Positions 24,778 to 34,389 of a stretch of 64,000 bases of DNA are shown here, piece after piece. Source of the stretch: CAVSPO01 sp963730005 (lineage in GTDB: Bacteria > Actinomycetota > Actinomycetes > Propionibacteriales > Propionibacteriaceae); contig CAVSPO010000014.1 in assembly GCA_963730005.1 (NCBI GenBank), positions 62,001 through 126,000 of the forward strand, read 5' to 3'. Below the pieces are notes generated by a model. That model was not told the origin of the DNA. It ran no database searches and worked only from the letters and a program-made list of their open reading frames with translations. The position numbers and the translations under genes are program-made. Each line of letters begins with the position of its first letter. Position 1 is the first letter of the stretch.

Positions 24778-25841
24778 CAACGATCCTGGGCGCGGGCTTT
24801 CTGGCGTTGTTCGTGACCCTGATCTTCACCAAGTTCTTCATCCGTCGGTTGCGCAGGAAGCAATACGGCCAGTACGTGCGCGACGATGGACCCACCACCC
24901 ACAAGACCAAGCGCGGCACTCCGACCATGGGCGGGGTGATCATCGTGGTGGCGGTGGTGTTCGCCTACTTCCTGGCCCACCTGATCACCTGGGTGCCGCC
25001 TTCCTTGAGCGGCCTCCTGATCCTGGGCCTGCTGGTCTCCACGGCCATCCTGGGTTTCCTGGACGACTGGGCCAAGATCAGCAACCAGCGGTCTTTGGGC
25101 CTGTCCCCGCGCGGCAAGCTGATTGGCCAGGGCCTGATCGGGGTTGTTTTCGGTCTGGCGTCCCTCAACTTCCCGGACGGGCGCGGCGTGACCCCGGCTT
25201 CGAGCGCCATTTCCTTCACCCGAGACATCGAATGGTTACGGATGCCTCTCGTGGTCGCCATCGTGTGGATGACCCTGTTGATCACGGCCGCCTCCAACGC
25301 CGTCAATCTGACCGACGGGCTGGACGGGCTGGCCACCGGGTCGGCCACCATGGTGTTCGCCGTCTACGCCATCATCAACGTCTGGCAGCGCAATCAGTGG
25401 TGCGCCTTGGCGTCGACCAGCGGCCCGATGTGCTACGAGGTCCGCGATCCGTACGACCTGGCCGTGGTGTCGGTGGCCCTGGCTGCCGCCTGCTTCGGTT
25501 TCCTGTGGTGGAATGCCAAACCCGCCGAGATCTTCCTGGGTGACACCGGCTCACTGGCACTGGGTGCAGCCATGGGCGGGCTGGCGATCTTCACCCGCAC
25601 CGAGCTGCTGTTGGTGATGGTCGGCGGTCTGTTCGTGATCGAGACCCTGTCGGTGCTGATCCAGGTGGCCTATTTCAAGATGACCCGCAAGCGTGTGTTC
25701 CGGATGGCACCGCTGCATCACCACTTCGAATTGCTGGGCTGGGAAGAAGTGACCGTGGTGATCCGTTTCTGGATCATCTGCGGTGTCTTCGTCACCAGCG
25801 GGGTGGGGTTGTTCTACGCCAACTGGGTGATCGGGCTGTGA
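24774..25841 (+). CDS. mraY: phospho-MurNAc-pentapeptide translocase MraY
   Basis: 355 residues, polytopic membrane enzyme with about ten helices that makes lipid I from UDP-MurNAc-pentapeptide and undecaprenyl phosphate. KRGTPTMGG, FLDDWAKI (catalytic aspartates), NAVNLTDGLDGLA, ETLSVLIQVAYFK and the cytosolic HHHFELLGWEE are the diagnostic MraY motifs. Overlaps murF and murD by 4 nt. Confidence 0.96.
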   Translation: MTTILGAGFLALFVTLIFTKFFIRRLRRKQYGQYVRDDGPTTHKTKRGTPTMGGVIIVVAVVFAYFLAHLITWVPPSLSGLLILGLLVSTAILGFLDDWAKISNQRSLGLSPRGKLIGQGLIGVVFGLASLNFPDGRGVTPASSAISFTRDIEWLRMPLVVAIVWMTLLITAASNAVNLTDGLDGLATGSATMVFAVYAIINVWQRNQWCALASTSGPMCYEVRDPYDLAVVSVALAAACFGFLWWNAKPAEIFLGDTGSLALGAAMGGLAIFTRTELLLVMVGGLFVIETLSVLIQVAYFKMTRKRVFRMAPLHHHFELLGWEEVTVVIRFWIICGVFVTSGVGLFYANWVIGL

Positions 25842-27316
25842 CCGCCTCCCAATGGCTGGCAACAGCCGACCGTCGTGCCCCCTGGCCGCAGGCCCAAGTG
25901 GTGGTAGCCGGTCTCGGGTCGGCAGGCTATGCCTGCGCCGACGCACTTCTGGAGCTGGGCGCCACGGTGCTGGTGGTGGACGACAACGACTCCGACGCCT
26001 ACACCGGTAAGGCTCAGGTGCTGGAGTTGCTCGGAGCTGACGTTCGTCTGGGCCCAGGTTCGTCCGCCGCTGCCTTGAGCGGGCGCACCGACCTGTTGGT
26101 GGTGTCGCCGGGCTGGCGTCCGGTGTGGCCGTTGCCTGCACAGGCCGCGGCGCGCGGTCTGCCGATCTGGGGAGATGTCGAGTTGGCCTGGCGGCTGCAG
26201 TTCCCCGACCGCGTGGTGCCCTGGCTGGGCGTCACCGGCACCAATGGCAAGACAACCACCACCCAGATGCTGGCCTCGATGCTGGCCGCCGATGGCCTGA
26301 AGGTGGCCGCAGTCGGCAACATCGGACGCCCGATCGTGGAGGCCCTGAACGACGGGGTCGACTACGACGTTCTTGCCGTTGAACTGTCCAGCTTCCAGCT
26401 GCACTGGGCCCACTCGCTCAGCCTGCACTCGGCCGCTGTGCTGAACCTGCACGCCGACCACCTGGAGTGGTACGAAACGCCCGACCACGACACATCCAGA
26501 GCCGAGGCCGCCTACTTCGCCGACAAGGCCAGGATCTACCACCGGGTTTCGCACAGCTGTGTCTACAACGTCGCCGAGCCCGGCACCGAGCAGATGGTCA
26601 GGGACGCGGACGTTGTCGAGGGTGCCCGCGCCATCGGCTTCACGCTCGGGGTGCCCGGGCCCGGCATGCTCGGCGTGGTCGACGACCTGCTTGTTGATCG
26701 GGCCTTCGTGGCCGAGCGCGCCACGTCGGCGCTGCCGCTGGCCGAACTGGGCGACGTCCAGCCCCACGCGCCCCACAACGTTGAGAACGCGCTTGCCGCC
26801 GCGGCCTTGGCTCGCAGCTTCGGAGTGCGTGCCGGCTCTGTCGGCCAAGGGTTGCGAGACCTGCATCTGGGCGGCCACCGGATCCAGACGGTGGCTGTCC
26901 GCGGCGGTGTTCGTTGGGTGGACGACTCCAAGGCGACGAACCCGCACGCCGCCAATTCGTCGATGCGCGCCTTCGACTCCATCGTGTGGATCGCCGGCGG
27001 GCAGGCCAAGGGCACCACCTTCGACGAGCTGGTGACAGACCATGCGTCCCGGCTGCGGGGCGCTGTGCTGTTGGGCGTCGATCGTCGCCAGATCGCCGAC
27101 GCCCTCGCCCGACACGCGCCCGAGGTCCCCGTCGTCCTGATCGATCGGTCCGACACTGGAGCCATGGTCGATGCGGTCACCGCGGCAGCTCGGCTGGCAC
27201 AGGAGGGCGACACCGTGCTGTTGGCCCCAGGGTGCGCCAGCCGGGACATGTGGACCGGGTACGACGCCAGGGGTGACGACTTCGAAAAAGCAGTCAAGGG
27301 CCTCGACCGGCAGTGA
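25838..27316 (+). CDS. murD: UDP-MurNAc-L-alanine:D-glutamate ligase MurD
   Basis: 492 residues. Rossmann-like N-terminus (VVVAGLGSAGYACADALLELG), P-loop VTGTNGKTTTTQ (Lys138), ELSSFQLHWAHSL, NLHADHLEWY and the C-terminal VDDSKATNPHAANSSM. Adds D-glutamate to UDP-MurNAc-L-Ala. GTG start overlaps the mraY stop by 4 nt. Longer than the E. coli enzyme (438 residues), as usual in actinobacteria. Confidence 0.95.
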   Translation: MTASQWLATADRRAPWPQAQVVVAGLGSAGYACADALLELGATVLVVDDNDSDAYTGKAQVLELLGADVRLGPGSSAAALSGRTDLLVVSPGWRPVWPLPAQAAARGLPIWGDVELAWRLQFPDRVVPWLGVTGTNGKTTTTQMLASMLAADGLKVAAVGNIGRPIVEALNDGVDYDVLAVELSSFQLHWAHSLSLHSAAVLNLHADHLEWYETPDHDTSRAEAAYFADKARIYHRVSHSCVYNVAEPGTEQMVRDADVVEGARAIGFTLGVPGPGMLGVVDDLLVDRAFVAERATSALPLAELGDVQPHAPHNVENALAAAALARSFGVRAGSVGQGLRDLHLGGHRIQTVAVRGGVRWVDDSKATNPHAANSSMRAFDSIVWIAGGQAKGTTFDELVTDHASRLRGAVLLGVDRRQIADALARHAPEVPVVLIDRSDTGAMVDAVTAAARLAQEGDTVLLAPGCASRDMWTGYDARGDDFEKAVKGLDRQ

Positions 27317-27347
27317 TGCGGACGACAGATCAGAAGGGACGGGATCG

Positions 27348-28631
27348 GTGACCACCATCAGCTCGCGTCGACCGTCCCACACCCGTCACTCGGCACCATC
27401 CGTCAACGTCTCGAAGGAGCGTGCAGCTGACGACTCCCCACTGGCCGACGTGTTGACCCATCCACTGGCGAACTACTACCTCGTTCTGGTGAGCGCCCTG
27501 CTGCTGGTGGCGGTCGGCCTGATGATGGTGCTGTCCTCGTCATCGGCGTACGCGCAGGCGTCGGGCTATTCCAGCTACTACTACCTGCAGAAGCAGCTGG
27601 TGTTCCTGGCGGTCGGTATCCCGATGGCCGCGGTGGTGTCGCGTTGCAACCAGAGAGCACTCAAGGCATTCGGGTGGGTCGGAATCGTCGCGTCCATCGT
27701 GATGCTGGTTCTGGTGGTTGTGCCCGGCTTGGGCCTGGGCGTGGAGGTCAACGGCAACCGTGCCTGGCTCGATCTCGGCTTCACCACGGTACAACCCAGT
27801 GAGTTCGCCAAGGTGTGCCTGGTGCTGTGGTCCGCCGCTGTGTTGTCCAACCGAACGCGAACGCTGGACCAGCCGAAGCGATTGCTGTTCCCACTGCTGC
27901 TCGTGATGGGCACCGTGCTGCTGTTGGTGCTCGCCGAGCGCGACCTGGGCACCGCGCTCGTCATGTGCGTGATCTGCTCCGCGATTCTGTGGTTCGTCGG
28001 CACACCCGCGAAGGTGCTGATGCTGATGGGCGGCGTCGTGGCAGCGGGCGTGGGCGTGTTGGTCGTGACCAGCGCGGAGCGGATGGCGCGCATCCGTGCA
28101 TTTCTGGGGCACGGCGAAGCGGGCGGGGCGTCGACCAGCGATCAACCGCTCAACGCCATCTATGCACTGGCCTCGGGTGGCTGGTGGGGCGTGGGTCTGG
28201 GCTCAGGGCGGCAGAAGTGGGGCGGTCTGTACAACGGTGCCTACACGGACTACGTCTTCGCAGTGCTGGGGGAAGAGCTTGGCCTGCTCGGCACCCTGAG
28301 CGTCATCATCTTGTTTCTGGCGCTCGGCTTCGCGGGCATTCGAATCGCCATGCGTTCCAGCGGCTTGTTCCTCCAGATCGCCGCTGGTGGCATGGCGGCC
28401 TGGCTGGTGAGCCAGGCGTTCATCAACATCTGTGTGGCGATGGGCTTGCTGCCCGTGCTCGGCGTGCCGTTGCCGTTCATCTCCTACGGTGGGTCGTCCC
28501 TGCTGGCGAACCTGCTGGCGGTGGGAGTGTTGCTGGCCTGCGCGCGTCAGGAGCCGGCGGCGCGCGCGGCTCTATCGCGAAAACCACTGGAACGTCCGCG
28601 CGTGACGGGCGTGGTGGCCGCCGCCCGCTGA
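27348..28631 (+). CDS. ftsW: septal peptidoglycan polymerase FtsW
   Basis: 427 residues, SEDS-family glycosyltransferase with about ten membrane helices. NGNRAWLDLGFTTVQPSEFAK contains the catalytic region, then LAERDLGTALV and the C-terminal PLPFISYGGSSLLANL. Polymerises lipid II with FtsI at the septum. I chose GTG 27348 because GGGACGGGA precedes it by a few bases and the cytosolic N-terminus is of normal length; the frame is open back into murD. It starts 31 bp after murD. Confidence 0.93.
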   Translation: MTTISSRRPSHTRHSAPSVNVSKERAADDSPLADVLTHPLANYYLVLVSALLLVAVGLMMVLSSSSAYAQASGYSSYYYLQKQLVFLAVGIPMAAVVSRCNQRALKAFGWVGIVASIVMLVLVVVPGLGLGVEVNGNRAWLDLGFTTVQPSEFAKVCLVLWSAAVLSNRTRTLDQPKRLLFPLLLVMGTVLLLVLAERDLGTALVMCVICSAILWFVGTPAKVLMLMGGVVAAGVGVLVVTSAERMARIRAFLGHGEAGGASTSDQPLNAIYALASGGWWGVGLGSGRQKWGGLYNGAYTDYVFAVLGEELGLLGTLSVIILFLALGFAGIRIAMRSSGLFLQIAAGGMAAWLVSQAFINICVAMGLLPVLGVPLPFISYGGSSLLANLLAVGVLLACARQEPAARAALSRKPLERPRVTGVVAAAR

Positions 28632-28716
28632 GGCGCCGCGCCGAGGCTGGCTGGTGTCAACGGTGCCGTGACGGTGGGAGACTGGGTCCGACCCAGCAAG
28701 GAACGAGGTCCGAACA

Positions 28717-29928
28717 ATGCTGAATGTGGTGCTGGCCGGTGGTGGCACAGCGGGGCACACCTCCCCGCTGTTGGCCACCGCCGAGGCCCTCCGGGCTGCT
28801 CGGCCGGACGTGCGACTGACCTGCATCGGCACCTCCAGGGGCCTGGAGACCAAGGTGATCCCCGAGGCTGGCCTTGAGCTGAAACTGATCCCCGCCGTAC
28901 CTCTGCCCCGCAAGCCCAACCTTGATTTGTTGAAGGTTCCGGCACGGCTGGCGGGGGCCGTCGCGCAAGCCGGCCGGATTCTCGTCGAAGCAGAGGCGGA
29001 CGTCCTGGTCGGCTTTGGTGGCTATGTCTCGATGCCCGCCTACCTCGCTGCCCGGCGCGCTGGCATCCCGATCGTCATCCAGGAACAGAATGCCGTGCCG
29101 GGGCTGGCCAACAGGGTGGCCGCCCACTTCGCCGCGCGAGTGTTGGTCAGCTTTCCGGACACACCTTTGCCGGGCGCCGAATTCTCCGGCATGCCGGTGC
29201 GGGCCGCGATCACCAAGCTCGCCAGCGCCGGACGAACCGCAGCTCAGCCGCAGGCCCGAGCGGCGCTGGGGCTGCGGGACGACCAGCCCGTGCTGTTGGT
29301 CAGCGGCGGCTCTCAGGGTGCTCGCCGGCTGAACAACGCCCTCGTGGCGGCGAAAACCGACCTGCTGGGCGCCGGCGTGCAGATCGTGCACATCTGGGGC
29401 CCCAAGAACTTCGATGACAGCCACGTCGTGGAGACCGACGCCCACACCGGCGCTGGGTACCACCCGCTGGCCTATGTCGATCAGATGGAGCTTGTCTACG
29501 CGGCAGCCGACCTGATGCTGGCCCGCTGTGGGGCGGGTACCGTCGTCGAGACTGCCGTTGTCGGCCTGCCGGCCATCTTCGTGCCGCTGCCGATCGGCAA
29601 CGGCGAACAGGCTCGCAACGCGGCTTCGGTGGTGGCGGCCGGCGGCGCAGTGCTGGTGCCTGACGACGAGCTGGACGGCTCCCGACTGCTCGGTGAGGCG
29701 CTGCCGCGCATCCTTGATTCGTCGCAGCTCGCCCGGATGAGTGCTGCCGAGCAGCGCTTGATGCCCACGGGTGCTGCCGAGCGGGTTGCTGCGGTCGTTC
29801 TGGAGGCCGCCGAAGACCCAGGCAGGACTGTTCCCGGCGGGCTGATCCGGGGCGTGGCACGAACCGCAATCGACGGGTTCGGTGCCCGATTGCGAAAGCT
29901 GGCAAGGCTGAGGAAGGACACAAAGTGA
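28717..29928 (+). CDS. murG: lipid II synthase MurG
   Basis: 403 residues, GT28 glycosyltransferase transferring GlcNAc to lipid I at the inner face of the membrane. LAGGGTAGHTSPLLA (N-terminal glycine loop), VGFGGYVSMPAYLAA, IVIQEQNAVPGLANR, VSGGSQGARRLNN and the donor-site segment CGAGTVVETAVVGLPAIFVPLP. About 30-40 residues longer than E. coli MurG because of a basic C-terminal tail (ARLRKLARLRKDTK). Starts 85 bp after ftsW; overlaps murC by 4 nt. Confidence 0.95.
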   Translation: MLNVVLAGGGTAGHTSPLLATAEALRAARPDVRLTCIGTSRGLETKVIPEAGLELKLIPAVPLPRKPNLDLLKVPARLAGAVAQAGRILVEAEADVLVGFGGYVSMPAYLAARRAGIPIVIQEQNAVPGLANRVAAHFAARVLVSFPDTPLPGAEFSGMPVRAAITKLASAGRTAAQPQARAALGLRDDQPVLLVSGGSQGARRLNNALVAAKTDLLGAGVQIVHIWGPKNFDDSHVVETDAHTGAGYHPLAYVDQMELVYAAADLMLARCGAGTVVETAVVGLPAIFVPLPIGNGEQARNAASVVAAGGAVLVPDDELDGSRLLGEALPRILDSSQLARMSAAEQRLMPTGAAERVAAVVLEAAEDPGRTVPGGLIRGVARTAIDGFGARLRKLARLRKDTK

Positions 29929-31331
29929 CGTTGCGTGAACCCCGACCGGTGGTTCCGGCCGAGCAGGCAGGAGCCGTGCATTTCATCGCGATCGGTGGCG
30001 CAGGCATGAGCGGTATTGCCCAGCTCTTCCACGAGCGCGGCCTGCCGGTCTCTGGTTGTGACCAGCTGGATTCGGTCACGTTGCGCAACCTCGGCCAGGA
30101 AGGCATCGAGGTTCATGTCGGTCACGATCCGGCGCAGCTGGACGGGGTGGACACCGTGGTGGTGTCGACCGCCATCAGACAGGACAACGTCGAGCTGGTG
30201 GCTGCCCGGCAACGCGGGTTGCGCGTGTGGCACCGGAGCGAGGCCCTGGCAGCGCTGATGGTGGGCAGGACCGGCATAGCCGTCGCCGGCACCCATGGCA
30301 AGACCACCACCACTGGCCTGGTGGCCACGCTGCTGCAAGCTGCCGGCGCAGACCCCAGCTATGTGATCGGGGCGCCGCTGGCCAGCTCGGGACGCAGTGC
30401 GCACCTGGGTTCGGGGGACTGCTTCGTTGTCGAGGCCGACGAGTCCGACGGTTCGTTCCTGCAGTATCCTGCCCGGATCGTCGTCATCACCAACGTCGAG
30501 GCTGACCATCTCGACAACTGGGGCGATTCGCGGCACTACGCCGCGGGCTTCAAGCGTTTCGCCACCCAGCCGCTGGTGGAAGCCGTCATCATCAACCACG
30601 ATGACCCAGGCGCCCGCGAGTTGGCCGAGGAGCTGCGGTCCGACGACAGTCCGCGACGAATCCTCACCTACGGCGAGTCCGCGGGCAGCGACATCCGGCT
30701 GGTGGGGTTGGCCTACCGGGGCGTCACCGCCTCTGCGACCCTGGTGACCGCTGACGGAAATCAGGTCCTTGAGCTGCAGGTGCCGGGCCGGCACAACCTT
30801 GCCAACGCCGTGGCCGCCTACGCAGTGGGACGCCTGCTCGGGCTGGACGCCAACGCCCTGCTGCAGGGTGCCCAGCAGTTCACCGGCACCTTGCGCCGAT
30901 TCCAACCGGTGGCGGACGTTGCCGGGGTTCGCATCTACGACGACTATGCGCATCACCCCACCGAGATCCGCGCCGCGCTGTCCGCAGCTCGTCGGGTGGC
31001 CGGCTCGGGCCGGCTGATCGCCTGCTTCCAGCCACATCTGTACAGCCGGACGGTGCAGTTCGCCGACCAGTTCGGCGAAGCGCTCACCCTGGCTGACGTG
31101 GTGGTGGTCAGCGACATCTACGGGTCGCGAGAGGACCCACTGCCCGGAGTCACCGGACGACTCGTTGCCGACGCCGCTGCGCAGCGCGGGGCCCAGACCC
31201 ACTACGTTCCGGCCAAGGCCGACCTTCCGGCTGCCTTGCAGCAACTGGTACGCCCCGGCGATCTGGTGATGACGCTCGGGGCAGGGGACGTCACCATCGT
31301 TGGGCCGATGCTGGCCAAGCTCCTGGCCTGA
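29925..31331 (+). CDS. murC: UDP-MurNAc:L-alanine ligase MurC
   Basis: 468 residues. HFIAIGGAGMSGIAQLFHERG, P-loop VAGTHGKTTTTG (Lys126), VEADESDGSFLQY, NVEADHLDNWG and the C-terminal YDDYAHHPTEIRAAL and FQPHLYSRT. Adds L-alanine to UDP-MurNAc. GTG start overlaps the murG stop. In this cluster it follows murG and is followed directly by ftsQ; no murB or ddl is present. Confidence 0.95.
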   Translation: MTLREPRPVVPAEQAGAVHFIAIGGAGMSGIAQLFHERGLPVSGCDQLDSVTLRNLGQEGIEVHVGHDPAQLDGVDTVVVSTAIRQDNVELVAARQRGLRVWHRSEALAALMVGRTGIAVAGTHGKTTTTGLVATLLQAAGADPSYVIGAPLASSGRSAHLGSGDCFVVEADESDGSFLQYPARIVVITNVEADHLDNWGDSRHYAAGFKRFATQPLVEAVIINHDDPGARELAEELRSDDSPRRILTYGESAGSDIRLVGLAYRGVTASATLVTADGNQVLELQVPGRHNLANAVAAYAVGRLLGLDANALLQGAQQFTGTLRRFQPVADVAGVRIYDDYAHHPTEIRAALSAARRVAGSGRLIACFQPHLYSRTVQFADQFGEALTLADVVVVSDIYGSREDPLPGVTGRLVADAAAQRGAQTHYVPAKADLPAALQQLVRPGDLVMTLGAGDVTIVGPMLAKLLA

Positions 31332-31341
31332 GGTTCCAGCT

Positions 31342-32076
31342 GTGTCTGATGGCAGCAAGAGACGTTCGCCGGTCTCCGATCTGACTGCGGCCCTGGAGGT
31401 TCGCCGCCGGGGCCAACGCCGGCGCCTGATGCGGTTGGTGAGCCTGGTCACGCTGATCGCACTGGTCGTGGGCGGGCTGGTGTACCTGTTCGGCTTCTCG
31501 CCGGTGTTCGACGTGCGCCAGGTCAAGGTCAAGGGTCATCAACTGGCCAACCCCAGACAGGTGGTCGCCGCTGCTGCGGTGCCGCCCGGCACCCGCATGG
31601 CGCGGGTGGACAGCGACGCCGTGCAGGAGCGAGTGAAGGCGTTGCCGATGGTGGCTGAGGCCCGCGTCGGCCGGAGCTGGCCGCACACTCTGCGAATCAC
31701 CGTGACCGAGCGCACGATGGTTTTTCAGCGGGCTGAAGGCAGTGAATTCCAGTGGGTTGACGCAGCGGGCAAAGTGTTCCACCAAACCGGTGATCGGCTG
31801 CCAGGGCTGGTGGTGCAGAGCGGCAGCACCGACCCGAGACTGTTGGCGGCCGTGGCAGTCGTCACCAAGGCTCTTCCGGCCGAGATCACGGAACGAACAA
31901 CCGGCCTGATCGCCGCGTCTGCGGACAACCTGGTCCTCGAGCTGGATTCGGGACAGCAGGTGGTCTGGGGGAGCGCCGAACAGTCGGAGCTGAAAGCCGA
32001 GGTGCTGTCGAGGCTGCTGGCGGAGAAGGGGCAGGTCTTCGATGTGTCCGCCCCATCGCACCCAGCGGTGCGCTGA
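31342..32076 (+). CDS. ftsQ: cell division protein FtsQ
   Basis: 244 residues. Basic cytosolic N-terminus, one membrane helix (about residues 35-52, VTLIALVVGGLVYLFGF), then a POTRA domain (VFDVRQVKVKGHQLANPRQV) and the FtsQ/DivIB region ending in VSAPSHPAV. Bitopic divisome protein that connects FtsZ-ring assembly to FtsWI activation. Start GTG 31342 is 10 bp after murC with GAGG 8 nt upstream. Followed by a 240-bp spacer before ftsZ. Confidence 0.92.
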   Translation: MSDGSKRRSPVSDLTAALEVRRRGQRRRLMRLVSLVTLIALVVGGLVYLFGFSPVFDVRQVKVKGHQLANPRQVVAAAAVPPGTRMARVDSDAVQERVKALPMVAEARVGRSWPHTLRITVTERTMVFQRAEGSEFQWVDAAGKVFHQTGDRLPGLVVQSGSTDPRLLAAVAVVTKALPAEITERTTGLIAASADNLVLELDSGQQVVWGSAEQSELKAEVLSRLLAEKGQVFDVSAPSHPAVR

Positions 32077-32316
32077 TCGGGCGGCGGGGGAGCCGACGTC
32101 AAGCAGCCTCGCGGGCCCAGGCGCAGTTCGCGGGAACCGACCTCAACCCGGGGTTTAGGCTCTGTGTCCCGGTTGCCGAACCGGATGGACAGCCGATGCG
32201 GCGCGCACCTAGCCTTCTAGGGACGTGACACTGGCCGGCTCTGACGGAGCAGGCTGGTCACCAAGGCGTGCCCGTGTCGGGTCGTCGGTACCTATGGAGA
32301 AGTGGGGCTCACCTTC
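32077..32316 (+). promoter_or_regulatory. ftsQ-ftsZ intergenic region
   Basis: 240 bp without a gene, long enough for ftsZ to have its own promoters. TAGGCT at 32156-32161 is a possible -10. Small inverted repeats lie at 32169-32184 (CCGGTT/AACCGG, 4-nt loop) and 32208-32221 (CCTAG/CTAGG, 4-nt loop). No clear -35 or known operator could be assigned. Confidence 0.35.
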
Positions 32317-33501
32317 ATGACAACTGCATCGCAGAACTACCTGGCGGTCATCAAGGTCGTGGGTGTGGGCGGTGGCGGCGTCAACGCGGTCAACCGGATG
32401 ATTGAGGCGGGGCTCACCGGAGTTGAGTTCATCGCCATCAACACCGATGCGCAGGCGCTGCTGATGAGCGACGCCGACGTGAAGCTCGACATCGGACGCG
32501 AGCTCACTCGCGGCCTCGGCGCCGGCGCGGACCCCGAGAAGGGCCGTCAGGCGGCGGAGGACCACGCCGAGGAGATCGAGGAAACCCTCAAGGGCGCCGA
32601 CATGGTCTTCGTCACGGCGGGCGAGGGCGGTGGCACCGGCACCGGCGGGGCCCCCGTGGTGGCCAAGATCGCCCGGTCGTTGGGCGCCCTCACCATTGGT
32701 GTGGTCACCCGCCCCTTCAGTTTCGAGGGCAAGCGTCGCGCCCTTCAGGCCGACAACGGGATTCAGAGCCTCTCCCAAGAGGTTGACACCCTGATCACCA
32801 TTCCCAACGACAAACTGCTGGCCATGACAGATCGTCAGGTCAGTGTGCTGGACGCCTTCCGGCAGGCCGACCAGGTGCTGATGCAAGGCGTGTCAGGCAT
32901 TACTGACCTGATCACCACGCCAGGCCTGATCAACCTCGACTTCGCCGACGTCAAGTCGGTGATGAGCAACGCGGGCAGTGCGCTGATGGGCATCGGCTCG
33001 GCTCGCGGCGAGGACCGTGCTCGTCAGGCCGCCGAACAGGCCATCAGCAGCCCCTTGCTGGAGGCCGGTATCGAGGGCGCCCGCGGCGTGCTGCTGTCGA
33101 TCGCCGGTGGCTCCGATCTCGGCTTGTTCGAGGTCAGTGAGGCCGCCAACCTGATCGAGGAGGCCGCCCACGAGGAGGCCAACATCATCTTCGGCACTGT
33201 CATCGACGACTCGCTCGGTGATGAGGTGCGGGTCACCGTGATTGCGGCGGGGTTCGACGGCGGGCAGCCGCCGCAGCGTCCGGCAGCGCCGCAGCAGCGA
33301 CGCTCGACACCGCCTCAGCAGCAGGGTCGCGCCGCCACCCCAGCGCCGGTGGTGCGTCCGCAGCCGCCCGTGCAGCCCCCTGCAGAGGAGCTCGAGGAAC
33401 ACACCGATTCGGTTCGTCTGTCTGCTGTCAAGCCGGCGGCTCCCGCTGCTGCTGTTGCCTTCGACGACGACGACCTGGACATCCCTGACTTCATGAAGTG
33501 A
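32317..33501 (+). CDS. ftsZ: cell division GTPase FtsZ
   Basis: 394 residues. NYLAVIKVVGVGGGGVNAVNRM, the tubulin signature GGGTGTGG at residues 104-111, the catalytic T7 loop NLDFAD (Asn206, Asp208, Asp211), a Pro/Gln-rich linker (about residues 320-375) and the conserved C-terminal peptide DDDLDIPDFMK that binds SepF and FtsW in actinobacteria. Polymerises into the Z-ring. Start ATG 32317 (MTTASQNYLAV) matches the family; GTG 32302 is rejected because GGAGA would be too close. Confidence 0.96.
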   Translation: MTTASQNYLAVIKVVGVGGGGVNAVNRMIEAGLTGVEFIAINTDAQALLMSDADVKLDIGRELTRGLGAGADPEKGRQAAEDHAEEIEETLKGADMVFVTAGEGGGTGTGGAPVVAKIARSLGALTIGVVTRPFSFEGKRRALQADNGIQSLSQEVDTLITIPNDKLLAMTDRQVSVLDAFRQADQVLMQGVSGITDLITTPGLINLDFADVKSVMSNAGSALMGIGSARGEDRARQAAEQAISSPLLEAGIEGARGVLLSIAGGSDLGLFEVSEAANLIEEAAHEEANIIFGTVIDDSLGDEVRVTVIAAGFDGGQPPQRPAAPQQRRSTPPQQQGRAATPAPVVRPQPPVQPPAEELEEHTDSVRLSAVKPAAPAAAVAFDDDDLDIPDFMK

Positions 33502-33504
33502 TCG

Positions 33505-34284
33505 ATGTTCGCCAGCAGCATCGATCCTGGGTCCAACGACGGTGTCGGCGTCGCCTTCACTGACCGCCTCGGTGGCGTCTCCGCTGGTCCGCTGGGCGCC
33601 CTGAACCTGGGGCGAACCGACGTTGACGACCCGGCCGCCGTCGCGGAGAACATGCGACGCGTCCTGGCATCGCTCTCGGTGTCACGCGTCGTGGCCCTGA
33701 ACCAGGTGCACGGCACCAGGGTGGTCGTGGTGGCAGAGCAGGCTGTCGCAGAGCAGGGCCCCGATGACTGGTTGGGGGACGCACTGCAGGGCCGACAGCC
33801 GCTGGCCGTGGCCGATGCCGTGGTGACGGCCTGCACTGACCTGGCGCTGGCCATCCGGGTCGCCGACTGCGTCCCGGTCCTGCTGGCCGACACCCAACGC
33901 CGGCTGATCGGCGCCGCTCACGCCGGCCGGGTGGGCCTGCTGGGTGGGCTGCTGACCAGGACGGTCGAACAGCTGCGCGCCCTCGGCGCGGAGGACCTGC
34001 AGGCGTGGATCGGGCCGCACATCTGCGGAGGCTGCTATGAGGTGCCCGATGAGCTGGCGAGCGAGGTGGCTCGCACCCGCCCGCAGGCCGTGGCCGCCAC
34101 CTCGTGGGGCACCAGGTCACTGGATCTGGGGGCTGCTTGTGCGCAGGAGTTGGCGACGCTCGGAGTGCGGGTTCAGCGCGATGACCCCTGCACGTACGAG
34201 AACGATTCGCTCTACAGCCATCGTCGGCAGGGTGGTTTGGCGGGCCGCCAGGTGGGTCTGATCTGGATGAGTGCCAAGAAATGA
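33505..34284 (+). CDS. pgeF: peptidoglycan editing factor PgeF (laccase-domain, YfiH family)
   Basis: 259 residues. Metal-binding residues are in LNQVHGTRV, RVADCVPVLLAD and IGAAHAGRVGLLGGLL, with a further IGPHICGGCYEVP motif. The family hydrolyses misincorporated amino acids from UDP-MurNAc precursors and also has multicopper-oxidase-like or purine nucleoside phosphorylase activity in some members. Starts 3 bp after ftsZ. Unlike in many actinobacteria, no yggS (PLP homeostasis) gene follows; sepF comes next. Confidence 0.9.
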   Translation: MFASSIDPGSNDGVGVAFTDRLGGVSAGPLGALNLGRTDVDDPAAVAENMRRVLASLSVSRVVALNQVHGTRVVVVAEQAVAEQGPDDWLGDALQGRQPLAVADAVVTACTDLALAIRVADCVPVLLADTQRRLIGAAHAGRVGLLGGLLTRTVEQLRALGAEDLQAWIGPHICGGCYEVPDELASEVARTRPQAVAATSWGTRSLDLGAACAQELATLGVRVQRDDPCTYENDSLYSHRRQGGLAGRQVGLIWMSAKK

Positions 34285-34389
34285 CCGATCCCTGGCGCGG
34301 CAATGACGGAGCTACCGGGTCCAGCTTGTAACCTCGTGATGACCGGGCGGGTCCTTTCCGTCGGGTGCCGCGTCGAGAAGGGGCCTGCA

